Positions 37,007 to 46,299 of a stretch of 64,000 nt of DNA are shown here, in pieces. The stretch is taken from NCBI GenBank assembly GCA_963795335.1, contig CAWCHI010000012.1, positions 1 to 64,000 on the forward strand, written 5' to 3'. The translations under genes were made by a program, and so were the position numbers. The notes under the pieces were generated by a model. That model did no database searches, was not told the DNA's origin, and was given only the letters and a program-made list of their open reading frames with translations. Position 1 is the first letter of the stretch. Every line of letters starts with the position of its first letter. Source of the DNA: Trebonia sp963795335. Its GTDB lineage: Bacteria; Actinomycetota; Actinomycetes; Streptosporangiales; Streptosporangiaceae.

Positions 37007-37930
37007 ATGCGTATCGGGATCACCGGGAGCGGATCGACCGCCGACCGGATGGTGGAGCAGGCCAGGCGGGCTGAGGCGGACGGATTCAGCAGCATCTGGT
37101 ATCCCGGCGCGGCCGGCGGGGGCGACCCGCTGCCGGTGATGGCGCTGGCGGGACGGGCGACGTCGGCCATCGAGCTGGCGACGGCGGTGCTGCCCACCTA
37201 TACCTGCCATCCGGTGCTGATGGCGAACCGGGCCACCGCCGCGGTGACCGCCCTCGGCGCCACCGGGCGGCTCACCCTCGGCGTCGGCCCCTCGCACGGC
37301 GTAGTCATCGAGGACATGCTGGGCCTGTCCTACGACACGCCCGGCCGGGAAACCGACGAGTACGTGCAGATCCTCACCGCTCTGCTGCGGGGCGAGCAGG
37401 TCAGCTTCAGCGGCCAGGAGTTCACGGTCACGGCGGGACCGGTGGCGCTGCCGGACGGGGTGGAGATCCCGGTCATGGTCGGGGCGCTGGGCTCACGGCT
37501 GCTGCGGGTGGCAGGGGCGCTGACGGCGGGGACGATCTTGTGGATGGGCAACGCCGCCTCGATCGAGTCGCACGTCGCCCCGGTGATCCGCAAGGCCGCC
37601 GCCGACGCAGGCAGGCCCGCGCCCCGGATCGTGGCCGGGCTGCCGGTCGCGGTCCACGACGACGTGGCGGAGGCCCGCGAGGCGGGCGGCCGGCTGTTCG
37701 CGGCTTACGGCACCCTGCCGAACTACCAGCGCATCCTCGCCCACGGCGGCATCTCAAGCCCGGCCGAGGCGGTCATCGTGGGCAACGAGGACAGCGTGGC
37801 GGCGCAGATCCGGGCGCTGTTCGAGGCGGGCGCGACCGATGTCTGGGCGGCCCCGTTCGCCGTCGGGCCGGACGCGTCGGCGTCCCGCGCCCGGACCCGG
37901 GCGCTGCTGGGCGAGCTAGTGAAAAGCTGA
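37007..37930 (+). CDS. LLM-class F420-dependent oxidoreductase
   Basis: A 307-residue luciferase-like TIM-barrel oxidoreductase: ADRMVEQARRAEADGFSSIWYPG at the N-terminus, LGVGPSHGVVIEDMLGLSY in mid-barrel and ILTALLRGEQVSFSG. This subclass usually uses F420. ATG 37007 follows GGAAGGACACC. It is 98 bp after the P450 gene on the same strand, so it may extend that operon. Substrate is unknown. Confidence 0.88.
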   Translation: MRIGITGSGSTADRMVEQARRAEADGFSSIWYPGAAGGGDPLPVMALAGRATSAIELATAVLPTYTCHPVLMANRATAAVTALGATGRLTLGVGPSHGVVIEDMLGLSYDTPGRETDEYVQILTALLRGEQVSFSGQEFTVTAGPVALPDGVEIPVMVGALGSRLLRVAGALTAGTILWMGNAASIESHVAPVIRKAAADAGRPAPRIVAGLPVAVHDDVAEAREAGGRLFAAYGTLPNYQRILAHGGISSPAEAVIVGNEDSVAAQIRALFEAGATDVWAAPFAVGPDASASRARTRALLGELVKS

Positions 37931-37941
37931 GCGGGCCGTTC

Positions 37942-37980
37942 CGGCCCGGGCCGGGCCCGGCCCGGGCCGGGCCCGGCCCG
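37942..37980. terminator. Self-complementary G/C block between converging genes
   Basis: Repeats of CCGGGCCCGG and GGCCCGGGCC make the whole block able to fold on itself in several registers. It lies between the LLM gene and the oppositely oriented CoA ligase, the place for a shared terminator. Confidence 0.55.
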
Positions 37981-38024
37981 AGGCTGACAAGCCCGCGCCG
38001 GCCCGGCCGCGTGCGTCACTGCCG

Positions 38025-39581
38025 CTAGCCGACCTGAGCGGTGCGGCAGGCCCAGTACGGGGCGCGGAGCTGGCGCTTGAGCAGCTTGCCGGAGCCGGTG
38101 CGCGGCAGTTCGTCGGCGAAGTCGACCGAGCGCGGCACCTTGTAGCCGGCCAGGTGCTCGCGGGCGAACGCGGTCACCTCCTCCGCCGTCAGCTCCGTCC
38201 CCGGCGCCCGCACCACGGTCGCGTGCACGATCTCGCCCCACTGCTCGGACGGGATGCCGAACACGGCCACGTCGTAGATGGCGGGATGCTCCTCCAGGGC
38301 CGCCTCGATCTCGGCCGGGTAGACGTTCATGCCGCCCGAGATGATCATGTCGTTCTTGCGGTCGCAGATATAGAGGAAGCCCTCGTCGTCCCAGTAGGCG
38401 ACGTCGCCGACAGTGTGGTAATCGCCCCGGCTATTCGACTCGTAGCTGGCGTCGTTCTTGTAGTAGGTGTTGAACACGCCGGTGGAGCGGATGAAGACCT
38501 CACCCGCGTGGTCCGGCCCGGTGCCGGTCACCTCCTGGCCGAGCTCGTCGAACAGCTTGATCTCGATGCCGGGGGCGGGCTGGCCGCACGAGCCGGGCTT
38601 GCGCAGCTGGTCGGCCGGCAGCAGCACGGTGTCCACCCCGAGCTCGGTCGACCCGTAGACTTCGAAGAGCGACCCGGGCGGGAAATCGGCCACGTACTGC
38701 TGCTTGAGCGCGTAGCTCCAGGGCGCGGCGTTGGCGATCATGACCCGCATCGAGGAGCGGTCGTAACGGTCCTTGACCTCCTGCGGCAGGGCGCACACCA
38801 TGCGGATCAGCGCCGGGGCCGAGAACGTCGAGCTGGCCTTGTACTTGTCGACCAGCCGGAGCCAGTCCTCGGCGTCGAACTTGCGCTGCACCACGATCGT
38901 CTGCCCGAGCAGCAGCGCGGTGCCCATGAACCCGCTCGGCCCGCTGTGGTAGAGCGGGCCCGAGGTGAGGTAGACGTCGTCCGGCCGGTAGCCGATCAGG
39001 GCCAGCAGCGCCCCGAAGGCCTTCGGGTCTGCCCCGCCGGTACGCACCGCGCCCTTAGGCCGGCCGGTCGTGCCGGACGTGTAGATCATTGTCCCGCCGG
39101 CGCCGGTGCTGGAGACGTCCGGCGGGGTGGCCGGGGCGGCGGCGATGTCGGCGTCCGACAGCATCCCGTCCGGGGCCGGGCCGCCGACCACGATCACCTG
39201 CCGGAGCTTGTCCAGGTCGGGGCGCAGGGCGGCGAACATCGGCGCGTGGTCGTGGTCGACGTAGGCGATCTCGGCGTCGCTGTGGTCGATGATGTAGCGC
39301 GCCTCGTCCGGTGTCAGCCGGTAGTTCAGCGGGACGGCGACCGCGCCGATCTTCCTGGCCGCGTTTATCACCGCCACCACCTGAGGCGAGTTCGGCCCGC
39401 ACCACAGCACCTTGGTGCCGGGGCCGACCCCGAGCGACAGCAGCAGGTTCGCGACCCGGTTGGACTGCGCCTCCAGCTCGGCGTAGGTCCAGGTGACGAC
39501 GGTGCCGTCGGGCCGGTCGTCGATCACACCCGGCTTGCCGGGCTGGCTGGCGGCATAGGCAGTGAGAATGTCGTCCGGCAT
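38025..39581 (-). CDS. AMP-forming acyl-CoA ligase (FadD-like)
   Basis: A 518-residue ANL-superfamily enzyme that activates a carboxylic acid to its CoA thioester. The phosphate-binding loop is YTSGTTGRPKGA, the adenine site VYGSTELG, the hinge ICDRKNDMIISGGMNVYP and the C-terminal catalytic Lys lies in GSGKLLKRQLR. It faces the P450 cluster across a terminator and is probably part of the same acid or lipid degradation theme. An AraC regulator lies just upstream on the same strand. Confidence 0.92.
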   Translation of the reverse strand: MPDDILTAYAASQPGKPGVIDDRPDGTVVTWTYAELEAQSNRVANLLLSLGVGPGTKVLWCGPNSPQVVAVINAARKIGAVAVPLNYRLTPDEARYIIDHSDAEIAYVDHDHAPMFAALRPDLDKLRQVIVVGGPAPDGMLSDADIAAAPATPPDVSSTGAGGTMIYTSGTTGRPKGAVRTGGADPKAFGALLALIGYRPDDVYLTSGPLYHSGPSGFMGTALLLGQTIVVQRKFDAEDWLRLVDKYKASSTFSAPALIRMVCALPQEVKDRYDRSSMRVMIANAAPWSYALKQQYVADFPPGSLFEVYGSTELGVDTVLLPADQLRKPGSCGQPAPGIEIKLFDELGQEVTGTGPDHAGEVFIRSTGVFNTYYKNDASYESNSRGDYHTVGDVAYWDDEGFLYICDRKNDMIISGGMNVYPAEIEAALEEHPAIYDVAVFGIPSEQWGEIVHATVVRAPGTELTAEEVTAFAREHLAGYKVPRSVDFADELPRTGSGKLLKRQLRAPYWACRTAQVG

Positions 39582-39685
39582 CGCACCCGTCCTCGGCGTT
39601 GAAGTCAGTGGCCGGCGGCGCCCGTCCGCGCCGCCGTCCCTGACAATCTACGGAACCGGGGCTGATCGGTAAATGGATCACTGGG

Positions 39686-40682
39686 TCAGCCCGTGCGGCC
39701 CGCCGCCGGGAGGACGCCGAACCGCCGCCGGTAAGCGACGGCGAACTGGGCCGGGTCGGCCCAGCCCCACCGCCGGGCGACCGCCGTCACGGTGACCCGG
39801 CCGGCCGGGTCGGCCCCGGCCAGCTCCTGCCGGGCGCGTTCCAGGCGGGCCCGCCGCAGGTAGACTTCCGGCGAGATGCCGAAGCGGCGCAGGAACGCGG
39901 ACCGCAGCGCGGCGACTGGCGCCCCGGCCGCGGCCGCGATCTGGCTGGCGGAGACCGGCTGGTCCGCGTAAGCGCCGATGAAGTCGGCCGCCCGGTCTAC
40001 CGTCGGCGGCGCGACCCAGCCCGGAGGCCGGCCGGTCGACCGCCGTCAGTGCGGTGTTGGGGAAGGTGCGCAGCAGCGCCACGCCCGCCAGCCGGGTCAG
40101 CTGCTGCGCGACCAGCGACGGAATCTCATGGACGGCCGAGGTGACCAGCTGAGCGCAGATGAAGTCCACCGCCGCAGCGAGCTCGGCCTGCCGAAACCGC
40201 GAGACCGGCGTGATACCGGTGAACCGCAGCTCGCCCGGCCGCAGGCCGGTGAACTCCTCGGCCAGGTCGCCCGCCACCGCCGAGCTGACCTGCAGGGTCG
40301 CTATCGCGACATCGTCCAGGAGCGCCACCCCGGGCCGGTCGGCCGGCAAGATCAGCGCCCGGCCGGGGGCATAACGCAGCTCTTCCCCGCCACTGGCGAA
40401 CCCGCCCCGGCCCCGTTTCACCACGATCGCGTTGAGCACGTCGGGGGGCTCCGTCTTGGCCTCGCAGACCAGGCCGCCGTAGCTGACGATTCCCCCGGCC
40501 ACGTCGTCGGTCACCGCCCAGCGCAGGTCGCCCCGCACCCGGCGCGGGTCATCGCAGTGAAACCGCACCCGGTGGTCGACATAGACCTGACGGCCCATCT
40601 CCGAGATCAGGGCCAGGTCCCGGGTGACCAGCTCGGACCGGGCGACCGGCACGCAGGTGCCTTGCGGGTATTCGTCGCTCAC
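39686..40682 (-). CDS. AraC-family transcriptional regulator, frameshifted
   Basis: The N-terminal half (GRQVYVDHRVRFHCDDPRRV) matches the AraC protein at 24.2-25.2 kb along its length. An extra base near 40027 breaks the frame after TALTAVDRP. The next frame continues GWVAPPTVDRAADFIG, then the helix-turn-helix pair with LRRARLERARQELAG and WGWADPAQFAVAYRRRFG, and stops at 39686. Corrected length is about 331 residues. It lies 104 bp before the acyl-CoA ligase gene on the same strand and probably controls it. A tetranucleotide repeat lies just upstream. Confidence 0.82.
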
Positions 40683-40720
40683 CCGTCACCCCCGGCTCCG
40701 GCCGAAAGCCAGCTTGTTGC

Positions 40721-40757
40721 TAGGTAGGTAGGTAGGTAGGTAGGTATGAAAACCTAC
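40721..40757. repeat. (TAGG)6 microsatellite and small hairpin before the AraC gene
   Basis: Six uninterrupted TAGG units and a final TA (40721-40746). The last unit also forms GTAGGT (40740-40745) pairing with ACCTAC (40752-40757). It is 38 bp upstream of the AraC start, within its likely promoter or leader. Confidence 0.85.
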
Positions 40758-40952
40758 TCCGAGTGAGACGGCCGGCATAGACCGTGACAACTGGGATGAC
40801 GGGCGGTTAGGTCCCGGGCGAGCTCGGCCAGGGAGTCGGCTGCGAGCGCGGGGCGCGGATGCCCTGCCCTTGTCGGCCGGCCGCCGGGCGATGTGTAATG
40901 GAGTCACATTTGTCTATAATCGGCTCTCCAGCCGCGGGGCGAGGAACATCGG

Positions 40953-41888
40953 GTGCGAAGTGGGAACGGCTGGGTCACCTGCGAGCAGGAACACCGGCAC
41001 TGGGGTCTGTTCGGGGCCGCTGGCCTGCTCGTGTACGTCGCTCACCCGGCCGACCCATCCCTCAGCCCGGTCCTGATGCAGCACCGGGCCCGGTGGAGCC
41101 ACCAGGGCGGTACCTGGGCGCTGCCCGGCGGGGCGATGGACGAGGGCGAGACGCCCGCCGAGGCGGCCCTGCGCGAGGCCGACGAAGAAGTCATGCTCGA
41201 CCCGAAGCTGGTCGTACCGCGCGGGCTGTACTCCGACGTGCACGGGGGCTGGGAGTACAACACGGTGCTGGCCCAGGCGGCGGAGCCGGTGCGGGTCTAC
41301 TCCGACGCCTACGAGTCCGACGAGGCGGTGTGGCTGCCGGCCCGCGAGGTCGGTCAGCTCGATCTGCACCCGGGGTTCGCTGACTCCTGGCCGGTGCTGA
41401 GTCAGGCACTGGTGCCGCTGACGGTCATCGTCGACGGTACCGGCCTGGGCAACGGGGGCGACCCGGGCGACCCGGGCGAGGCGGGCCCGCAGCTGCGGTC
41501 CCGGTTGCAGGACCTGACCCGCTCCGGTTTGACGGCGCTGCCGGAGGGCGTCCCGGGCCCGGCCCTCGCCCGCTGGTACCCGGACTACGTGCTGATCCTG
41601 GATGAGGCGGCGGCGGCCGCGGCCGGCGCCGCGGCCGATCAGGAAGCGCAGGCAGCGGCGGCCCGCAAACCGCGCGCGAGCTGGAACGAACCGCTGACGG
41701 TGCGCACGGCCGAGATCCGGATCGCCCCGGCCGCACAGGCCACCGACGTGATCGCGGACCTGGCCGGCGCCGCGGCCGGGCACCGCCTGGTGATCAGCGG
41801 CCAGCCGGCCGCCCGCCAGGCCGGGGTGGCGGCGGGCGCCGTCGCGGCCGGCCCGGACTGGCTGCCGGGCCTCCTCCAGCGGGACTGA
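40953..41888 (+). CDS. NUDIX hydrolase with a C-terminal PIN/NYN-like domain
   Basis: Residues about 15-145 are a NUDIX domain with the full box GGAMDEGETPAEAALREADEEV, read here as G-x5-E-x7-R-E-x2-E-E, which hydrolyses nucleoside diphosphates linked to another group. Residues about 155-310 resemble a degenerate NYN (PIN-like) nuclease: VIVDGTGLGNGG, YPDYVLILD, TDVIADLAGAA and RLVISGQPAARQ. Several acidic residues expected in an active nuclease are missing. GTG start. The gene is alone before a VapBC pair. The second domain assignment is inference from pattern. Confidence 0.8.
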   Translation: MRSGNGWVTCEQEHRHWGLFGAAGLLVYVAHPADPSLSPVLMQHRARWSHQGGTWALPGGAMDEGETPAEAALREADEEVMLDPKLVVPRGLYSDVHGGWEYNTVLAQAAEPVRVYSDAYESDEAVWLPAREVGQLDLHPGFADSWPVLSQALVPLTVIVDGTGLGNGGDPGDPGEAGPQLRSRLQDLTRSGLTALPEGVPGPALARWYPDYVLILDEAAAAAAGAAADQEAQAAAARKPRASWNEPLTVRTAEIRIAPAAQATDVIADLAGAAAGHRLVISGQPAARQAGVAAGAVAAGPDWLPGLLQRD

Positions 41889-41942
41889 GGGCGACCAGCG
41901 CGGTCAGCCCGGGCGCCCGTGCCTGTGGGAGCCGATGCCCGG

Positions 41943-42374
41943 CTAAGCGGTCAGGGGATTGTGCCAGCGGATATCGCCGAAGCGGGCGAAGTCGCTGTCG
42001 TTCGAGCACATAGTGGCGTTGTTGCCGGCGGCGATCGCGGCGAGCTGGGCGCCGGTGGTGAGGTTGCCCGCCGTCCCGGCGGCGCGCACATAAGCGAAGA
42101 CGCGGTTATGGTGCCCGGGTCCGGGCTGAGCCCAGCGGACATTCGGTCGCTCGAGCCAGGTCTCGACGTGCCGGGCGGCCGCATCAGCCGACAACGGGGG
42201 CCTGATGAGCCGTGGATTGGTGCTGATGCGGAGAAACCCGAAGATCGCGGGGTCGGCCAGGCCGATTAGCTCGTCGGAGTTGACGGTGTCCTCCCACCAC
42301 TGCCGTGCCTTCTCATGCTGGGGGAAGGCGTCGATAACGGCGTAGAGCAGCAGGTTGACATCGGGGATTATCAC
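41943..42374 (-). CDS. vapC: PIN-domain toxin (VapC family)
   Basis: A 143-residue PIN ribonuclease: IIPDVNLLLYAV (first Asp), the Glu region around NSDELIGLADPAIFG, and NLTTGAQLAAIAAGNNATMCSNDSDFARF carrying the later Asp residues. VapC toxins cut RNA, commonly tRNA or rRNA, unless bound by VapB. Its ATG overlaps the antitoxin stop by four bases (ATGA), the classic coupled toxin-antitoxin arrangement. Confidence 0.9.
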   Translation of the reverse strand: MIIPDVNLLLYAVIDAFPQHEKARQWWEDTVNSDELIGLADPAIFGFLRISTNPRLIRPPLSADAAARHVETWLERPNVRWAQPGPGHHNRVFAYVRAAGTAGNLTTGAQLAAIAAGNNATMCSNDSDFARFGDIRWHNPLTA

Positions 42375-42637
42375 GGCCGGGCCAGCCGGATGATGGCCTC
42401 GTCCTCGAGTTCGTCCGCGAGCTTGTTGAACCCGGCCAGGTCCAGGCCAGGGGCCAGCTCAGCGTGGTGGACGTGCTCCCGGAATGATTCGCGGTCCGCG
42501 GCTGGGGGCGAGAGGGCAGCACGGAGCGCCGTGTTGACGATCTGCTTGACGGACGACCGCGTACGGTGGGCCGTCTCCTGGAGCAGGCGAGCTACGTCGT
42601 CGTCGAGCGTCAGCGTGGTGCGCATACTTAGCATCAT
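42371..42637 (-). CDS. vapB: Ribbon-helix-helix antitoxin (VapB family)
   Basis: An 88-residue antitoxin: RTTLTLDDDVARLLQETAHRT is the ribbon-helix-helix DNA-binding part, and the acidic C-terminus (LADELEDEAIIRLARP) would wrap the toxin. GAGG lies five bases before ATG 42637. ATG 42625 (MRTTLTL) is an alternative. Inverted repeats around its start are the likely autoregulatory operator. Confidence 0.88.
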   Translation of the reverse strand: MMLSMRTTLTLDDDVARLLQETAHRTRSSVKQIVNTALRAALSPPAADRESFREHVHHAELAPGLDLAGFNKLADELEDEAIIRLARP

Positions 42638-42668
42638 AGTGCCTCAATATGAAGGCATCAAGATGCTA
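42629..42668. promoter_or_regulatory. VapBC operator (nested inverted repeats)
   Basis: Outer repeats TAGCATC (42629-42635) and GATGCTA (42662-42668) enclose TGCCT (42640-42644) and AGGCA (42653-42657) around an AT-rich centre, overlapping the vapB start. Confidence 0.55.
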
Positions 42669-42715
42669 CCGAACCGGTCTGGCCGCTGAGCCCGCGAGTG
42701 GGAGCCGGGAGGAGG

Positions 42716-44489
42716 TCAGCTCCCGCCTCCCGCGGGCCGCCGCCGGGCGGTGAGGAACAGCTCGGCCAGCTCGCCGGTGGTGGTGGCGTCCTCGGCCGCC
42801 TTGTCGTCGCGCCAGCGGCCGGTGAACCGGGGGAACCGCATCGCCAGCCCGGCGTCATCGGCGACCTGGCCCCAGGCGGCCGTGTAGTTCGGGGACAAGG
42901 TCAGCTCGGCGCTGAGGATCTCCAGTACCAGGCCTGGCTCGAACCAGAAGTCGGGTTCCTGGCGCGCGTCGACCCGGGCGGGCCGGCCCGGGCGCGCCAG
43001 CGGGGCCAGCCAGGCCCGGCAGCGCCGCCAGGTCGGCATCAGAGAACCCGGCCCCGCACTTGGTGACCGCACGGAACGTGTCGCTGCCGGCGTCGTAGGC
43101 GGCCAGCAGGACCGCGCCGTAGACACCGGCCCGCCGGCCGCGGCCGGCGAACGCGCCGATCACCACCAGGTCGGCGGTGTCCGACAACTCGGTCCGGTAG
43201 TCCCGCTTGAGCTTGATCCACTGCCAGCCGCGCGCCCCGGCCTGGTACCCCGAGTCGGGTCCGGTCGACTTGCACACCAGGCCCTCGCAGCCGTCGGTCA
43301 CGGCCTGGGCGAACGTCGCGTCGAGCGCGGACGGGTCGCTCACCGTGGCGGCGGTGGTCAGCCGCAACCGCGGCGACAGGGTGAGGGCCGCCTCAAGCGC
43401 CGCCCGCCGCCGCGGGTAGGGATCCGTGGTCAGGTCCGCGCCGTCGGCGTACAGCAGGTCGAAGCAGAACAGCCCCACCGGCACGTCGCGGACGGCCTGG
43501 TCGATGCCGTGCTTGCGGCGCCGCAGCATGACCTCGCCGAACGGCCGGAGCTCGCCCGCGGCCGCGTCATAGGCGACGACCTCGCCCTCCACGATCGCCT
43601 CGGCCGGCCGCAGCCCCGCCGCCAGCAGCTGCACCACGTCGGGGAACTGGTCCGAGATCTCCTCCAGCCGCCGGGTGAACAACTCGATCCGGCCGTCTGC
43701 GGTGCGGTGCGCCTGCACCCGGACGCCGTCGTACTTGTACTCGGCCGCGCACTGGCCGCCAAGCCGGGCCAGGATCTCGGCCGCGTCCGCCAGCCGCTGG
43801 GCCAGCATTACCCGGACTGGGCGCCCGGGCTGCACCCGCAGTTCCGCGACCGCCGCCAGCCCGCCGCTGACCAGGGCGGCGGCCACCTGGCCGAGATCGC
43901 AGCAGATGTTGTAGCCGCGCTCGAGCACCGGCCGGTCCGCCTTGCCCCCGGCGTAGACCGCGGCCAGCGCGTCCAGGATGGTGGGGGTGCCGATCCCCAG
44001 CCGCAGGTTCCTGGCCACCAGGCGCAGCAGGTAACGGCCCTCGACCGGGGTGGCCCGGGCCAGCAGCCCGCCCAGCAGGCCGAGCTTGCGCGCCTGCGAG
44101 CCCGCGCCCTCGGCCAGCGCGATCTCCCGCAGCGTGCCGGTCACCTCGGGCACCGTCAGGGTGGCGGTCCGGCCGGCGCCGGCGGCGCGGCCGGCCAGCA
44201 GCCGCTCGGCCGCCTGGCCGAGGTCGCCCGTCTCCCGGACCGCGGCGGTCACCGCCGCGACATCGGCCCGGGTGGCGCCCGCGAGCGCCCGGACGGCCAG
44301 CTTCTCCGCCAGGCCGAGGTCGATCCCGGCGAACTCGGGCGCGATCAGCCCCTGGCACAGGTAGCACACGCCCGGCAGCAGCTCGGCCGGCGTCTGCGCC
44401 AGCAGGGTCGCCAGCCGCTGCGTCAGCGCCAGCCGGCTACTGGTCTGCTCCAGGTCACGGTAGGCCTCGGCCACGGTCAGGTAGTGCAC
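42716..44489 (-). CDS. ligB: ATP-dependent DNA ligase (LigB type), frameshifted
   Basis: An archaeal-type ATP-dependent DNA ligase. The N-terminal DNA-binding domain (YLTVAEAYRDLEQTSSRLALT to LRLGIGTPTILDAL) is followed by the adenylation site EYKYDGVRVQAH with the active Lys, EGEVVAYD, GLVCKSTGPDSGY and WIKLKRDY. The OB-fold domain is interrupted near 43015 by an extra base in a G run after LAALPG. The next frame supplies the rest, with FWFEPGLVLEILSAELTLSPN, and ends at 42716. Corrected length is about 590 residues. GTG 44489 follows GGAGG. Such ligases in actinobacteria act in repair beside the NAD-dependent LigA. Confidence 0.9.
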
Positions 44490-44582
44490 AGGAGCCTCCT
44501 CCCTCGTCCCCGGCTGACATTCCCGGCGGCCGCCGTTCCCGAACGCTGGCCCCGGCCGGGCCATTGCCTGAAACCTATTCTG

Positions 44583-44599
44583 GAATTAACTTCTAATTC
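44583..44599. promoter_or_regulatory. Inverted repeat in the ligB-MFS divergent region
   Basis: GAATTA (44583-44588), five bases, TAATTC (44594-44599), in the only AT-rich patch between two divergent genes. The size and composition suit a MarR- or TetR-type operator controlling the transporter. Confidence 0.5.
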
Positions 44600-44686
44600 A
44601 GCACCAGGGCAACAGCGCCGGCGGATCCCCCGCGAGCGAGCTGACCTGGGCGCGCCGGGCCGCAGCGCGATGGACGGGAGAGTCAC

Positions 44687-46222
44687 GTGAGCCGAGGGAC
44701 GCCCGCTCAGGAGCGCGTGGTGGTGATCGTCTACATGGTCGGGATGTACATGACCGTGGTCGACAGCACGATCATCTACACGGCCCTGCCCTCGATCGCC
44801 CGCGGGTTCCACGCCACGCTGGACAGCGCCGAGTGGGTGACACTGAGCTACCTGCTCGCCCTGGCGGTCATGGTGCCGTCGTCGGGCTGGATCGGCGACC
44901 GGTTCGGCACCAAGCGGACCTTCCTGGTCGCCCTGGTGCTGTTCACCGGGGCGTCGGTCCTGTGCGGCACCGCCGGGTCGCTGTCCGAGCTGGTCATCTT
45001 CCGGGTCGTCCAGGGGATCGGCGGCGGGCTGATCATCCCGGTCGGGCAGGCGATGCTGTTCCGGACGTTCCCGCCCAGCCGCCGGGCCAAGGCCGCGGGG
45101 ATGGTCGCCCTGGGGACCACCCTCGGCCCGGCGACCGGGCCGGTGCTCGGCGGGGTCCTGGTGACCGAGTTGTCCTGGCGCTGGTGCTTCTTCGTCAACT
45201 TGCCGCTGGGGGTGATCGTCGCCGCGATCGGCGCGCTGTTCCTGGCCGAGCACCGCGAGCCCGCGCCCGGACGGCTCGACATGGCCGGCTTCCTGCTGGC
45301 GGGGGGCGGGCTCGCGCTGGTGCTGTATGCGCTGAGCGAGTCGCCCGTCGCGGGCTGGTCCGATCCGGCCGTGCTCAGCACCGGCCTGGCGGGCCTGGTC
45401 GCCCTGGCCGCGCTGGTCCAGGTCGAGCTGCGGGTGGCGGCGCCGATGCTGAACCTGCGGCTGCTGCGGAACCGGATGTTCCGCACCGGCAGCGTGGTGT
45501 TCCTGCTCAGCCAGCTCTGCTACACCGGCTATCTGTTCATCATGCCCGAGTTCCTGCAGCAGGCCCGGGGAGACTCCGCCCTGAGCTCGGGGCTGACGAC
45601 GCTACCCGGCGCCATCGGGCTGTGGCTCAACGCCCAGCTTGCCGCGCGGGTGTACCCCCGCAGCGGGCCCCGCCGGATGGCCCTGGCGGGCGCGGCCGGG
45701 GTGGCGGTCATCTTGTGCACATTCGGACTGGTGCTGGACACGAGCACCAACACGTGGCTGATCCGGGTGCTGGCATTCTGCAGCGGCTCGTCGATCGCCT
45801 GGATCAACATCGCCGTCCAGGCGGCCTCGTTCTCGACCATCTCCTCGGCTGACACCGGCCGCGCGTCGGCCATGTTCAACACCGGGTCCCGGATGGCGGG
45901 CGGCGTCGGCCTGGCCGTGCTGGTGACCGTGGTGACCGCGTCGGCTCACGGGCAGACCGGGGGCGCGCTGGTGCCCGCCTACCACCACGCGTTCCTGACC
46001 GCAGCCGCCCTGATCGTCACGGCGGGCCTGGCCGCCCTCCTCATCCGCGATTCCGACGCCGCCGCCAGCATGCTCGCGCGCGCCCGGCGGGGAGCGCCGC
46101 GCGCGGCCGAGGCAGCGGCCGAGGGCGATCCCGAGTCGATCGATACCGAGGCCCTCGAGGTGGAGGCCGAGGTGGAGGCCGGGGCGGCCGAGCAGAGCCC
46201 GCCGCGCCACGCGGGAACTTAG
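44687..46222 (+). CDS. DHA2-family MFS drug transporter (EmrB/QacA type)
   Basis: A 511-residue transporter with about 14 membrane helices. TM1 holds MTVVDSTIIYTALPSIA (the family D-x-T/S motif), the loop GDRFGTKRTFLVAL is motif A, and RVVQGIGGGLIIPVGQAM with GPVLGGVLV is motif C. It exports drugs or metabolites by proton antiport. The C-terminal 60 residues are acidic and cytoplasmic. GTG start, divergent from ligB. No adjacent regulator gene is seen. Confidence 0.92.
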   Translation: MSRGTPAQERVVVIVYMVGMYMTVVDSTIIYTALPSIARGFHATLDSAEWVTLSYLLALAVMVPSSGWIGDRFGTKRTFLVALVLFTGASVLCGTAGSLSELVIFRVVQGIGGGLIIPVGQAMLFRTFPPSRRAKAAGMVALGTTLGPATGPVLGGVLVTELSWRWCFFVNLPLGVIVAAIGALFLAEHREPAPGRLDMAGFLLAGGGLALVLYALSESPVAGWSDPAVLSTGLAGLVALAALVQVELRVAAPMLNLRLLRNRMFRTGSVVFLLSQLCYTGYLFIMPEFLQQARGDSALSSGLTTLPGAIGLWLNAQLAARVYPRSGPRRMALAGAAGVAVILCTFGLVLDTSTNTWLIRVLAFCSGSSIAWINIAVQAASFSTISSADTGRASAMFNTGSRMAGGVGLAVLVTVVTASAHGQTGGALVPAYHHAFLTAAALIVTAGLAALLIRDSDAAASMLARARRGAPRAAEAAAEGDPESIDTEALEVEAEVEAGAAEQSPPRHAGT

Positions 46223-46299
46223 CCGGGCGGTCGCGGGCCGGCCGGCCGCTGACCGTACGGTGGTACGCAGCAGCCGTCACCGCCGGGAGGCACCTGGAC

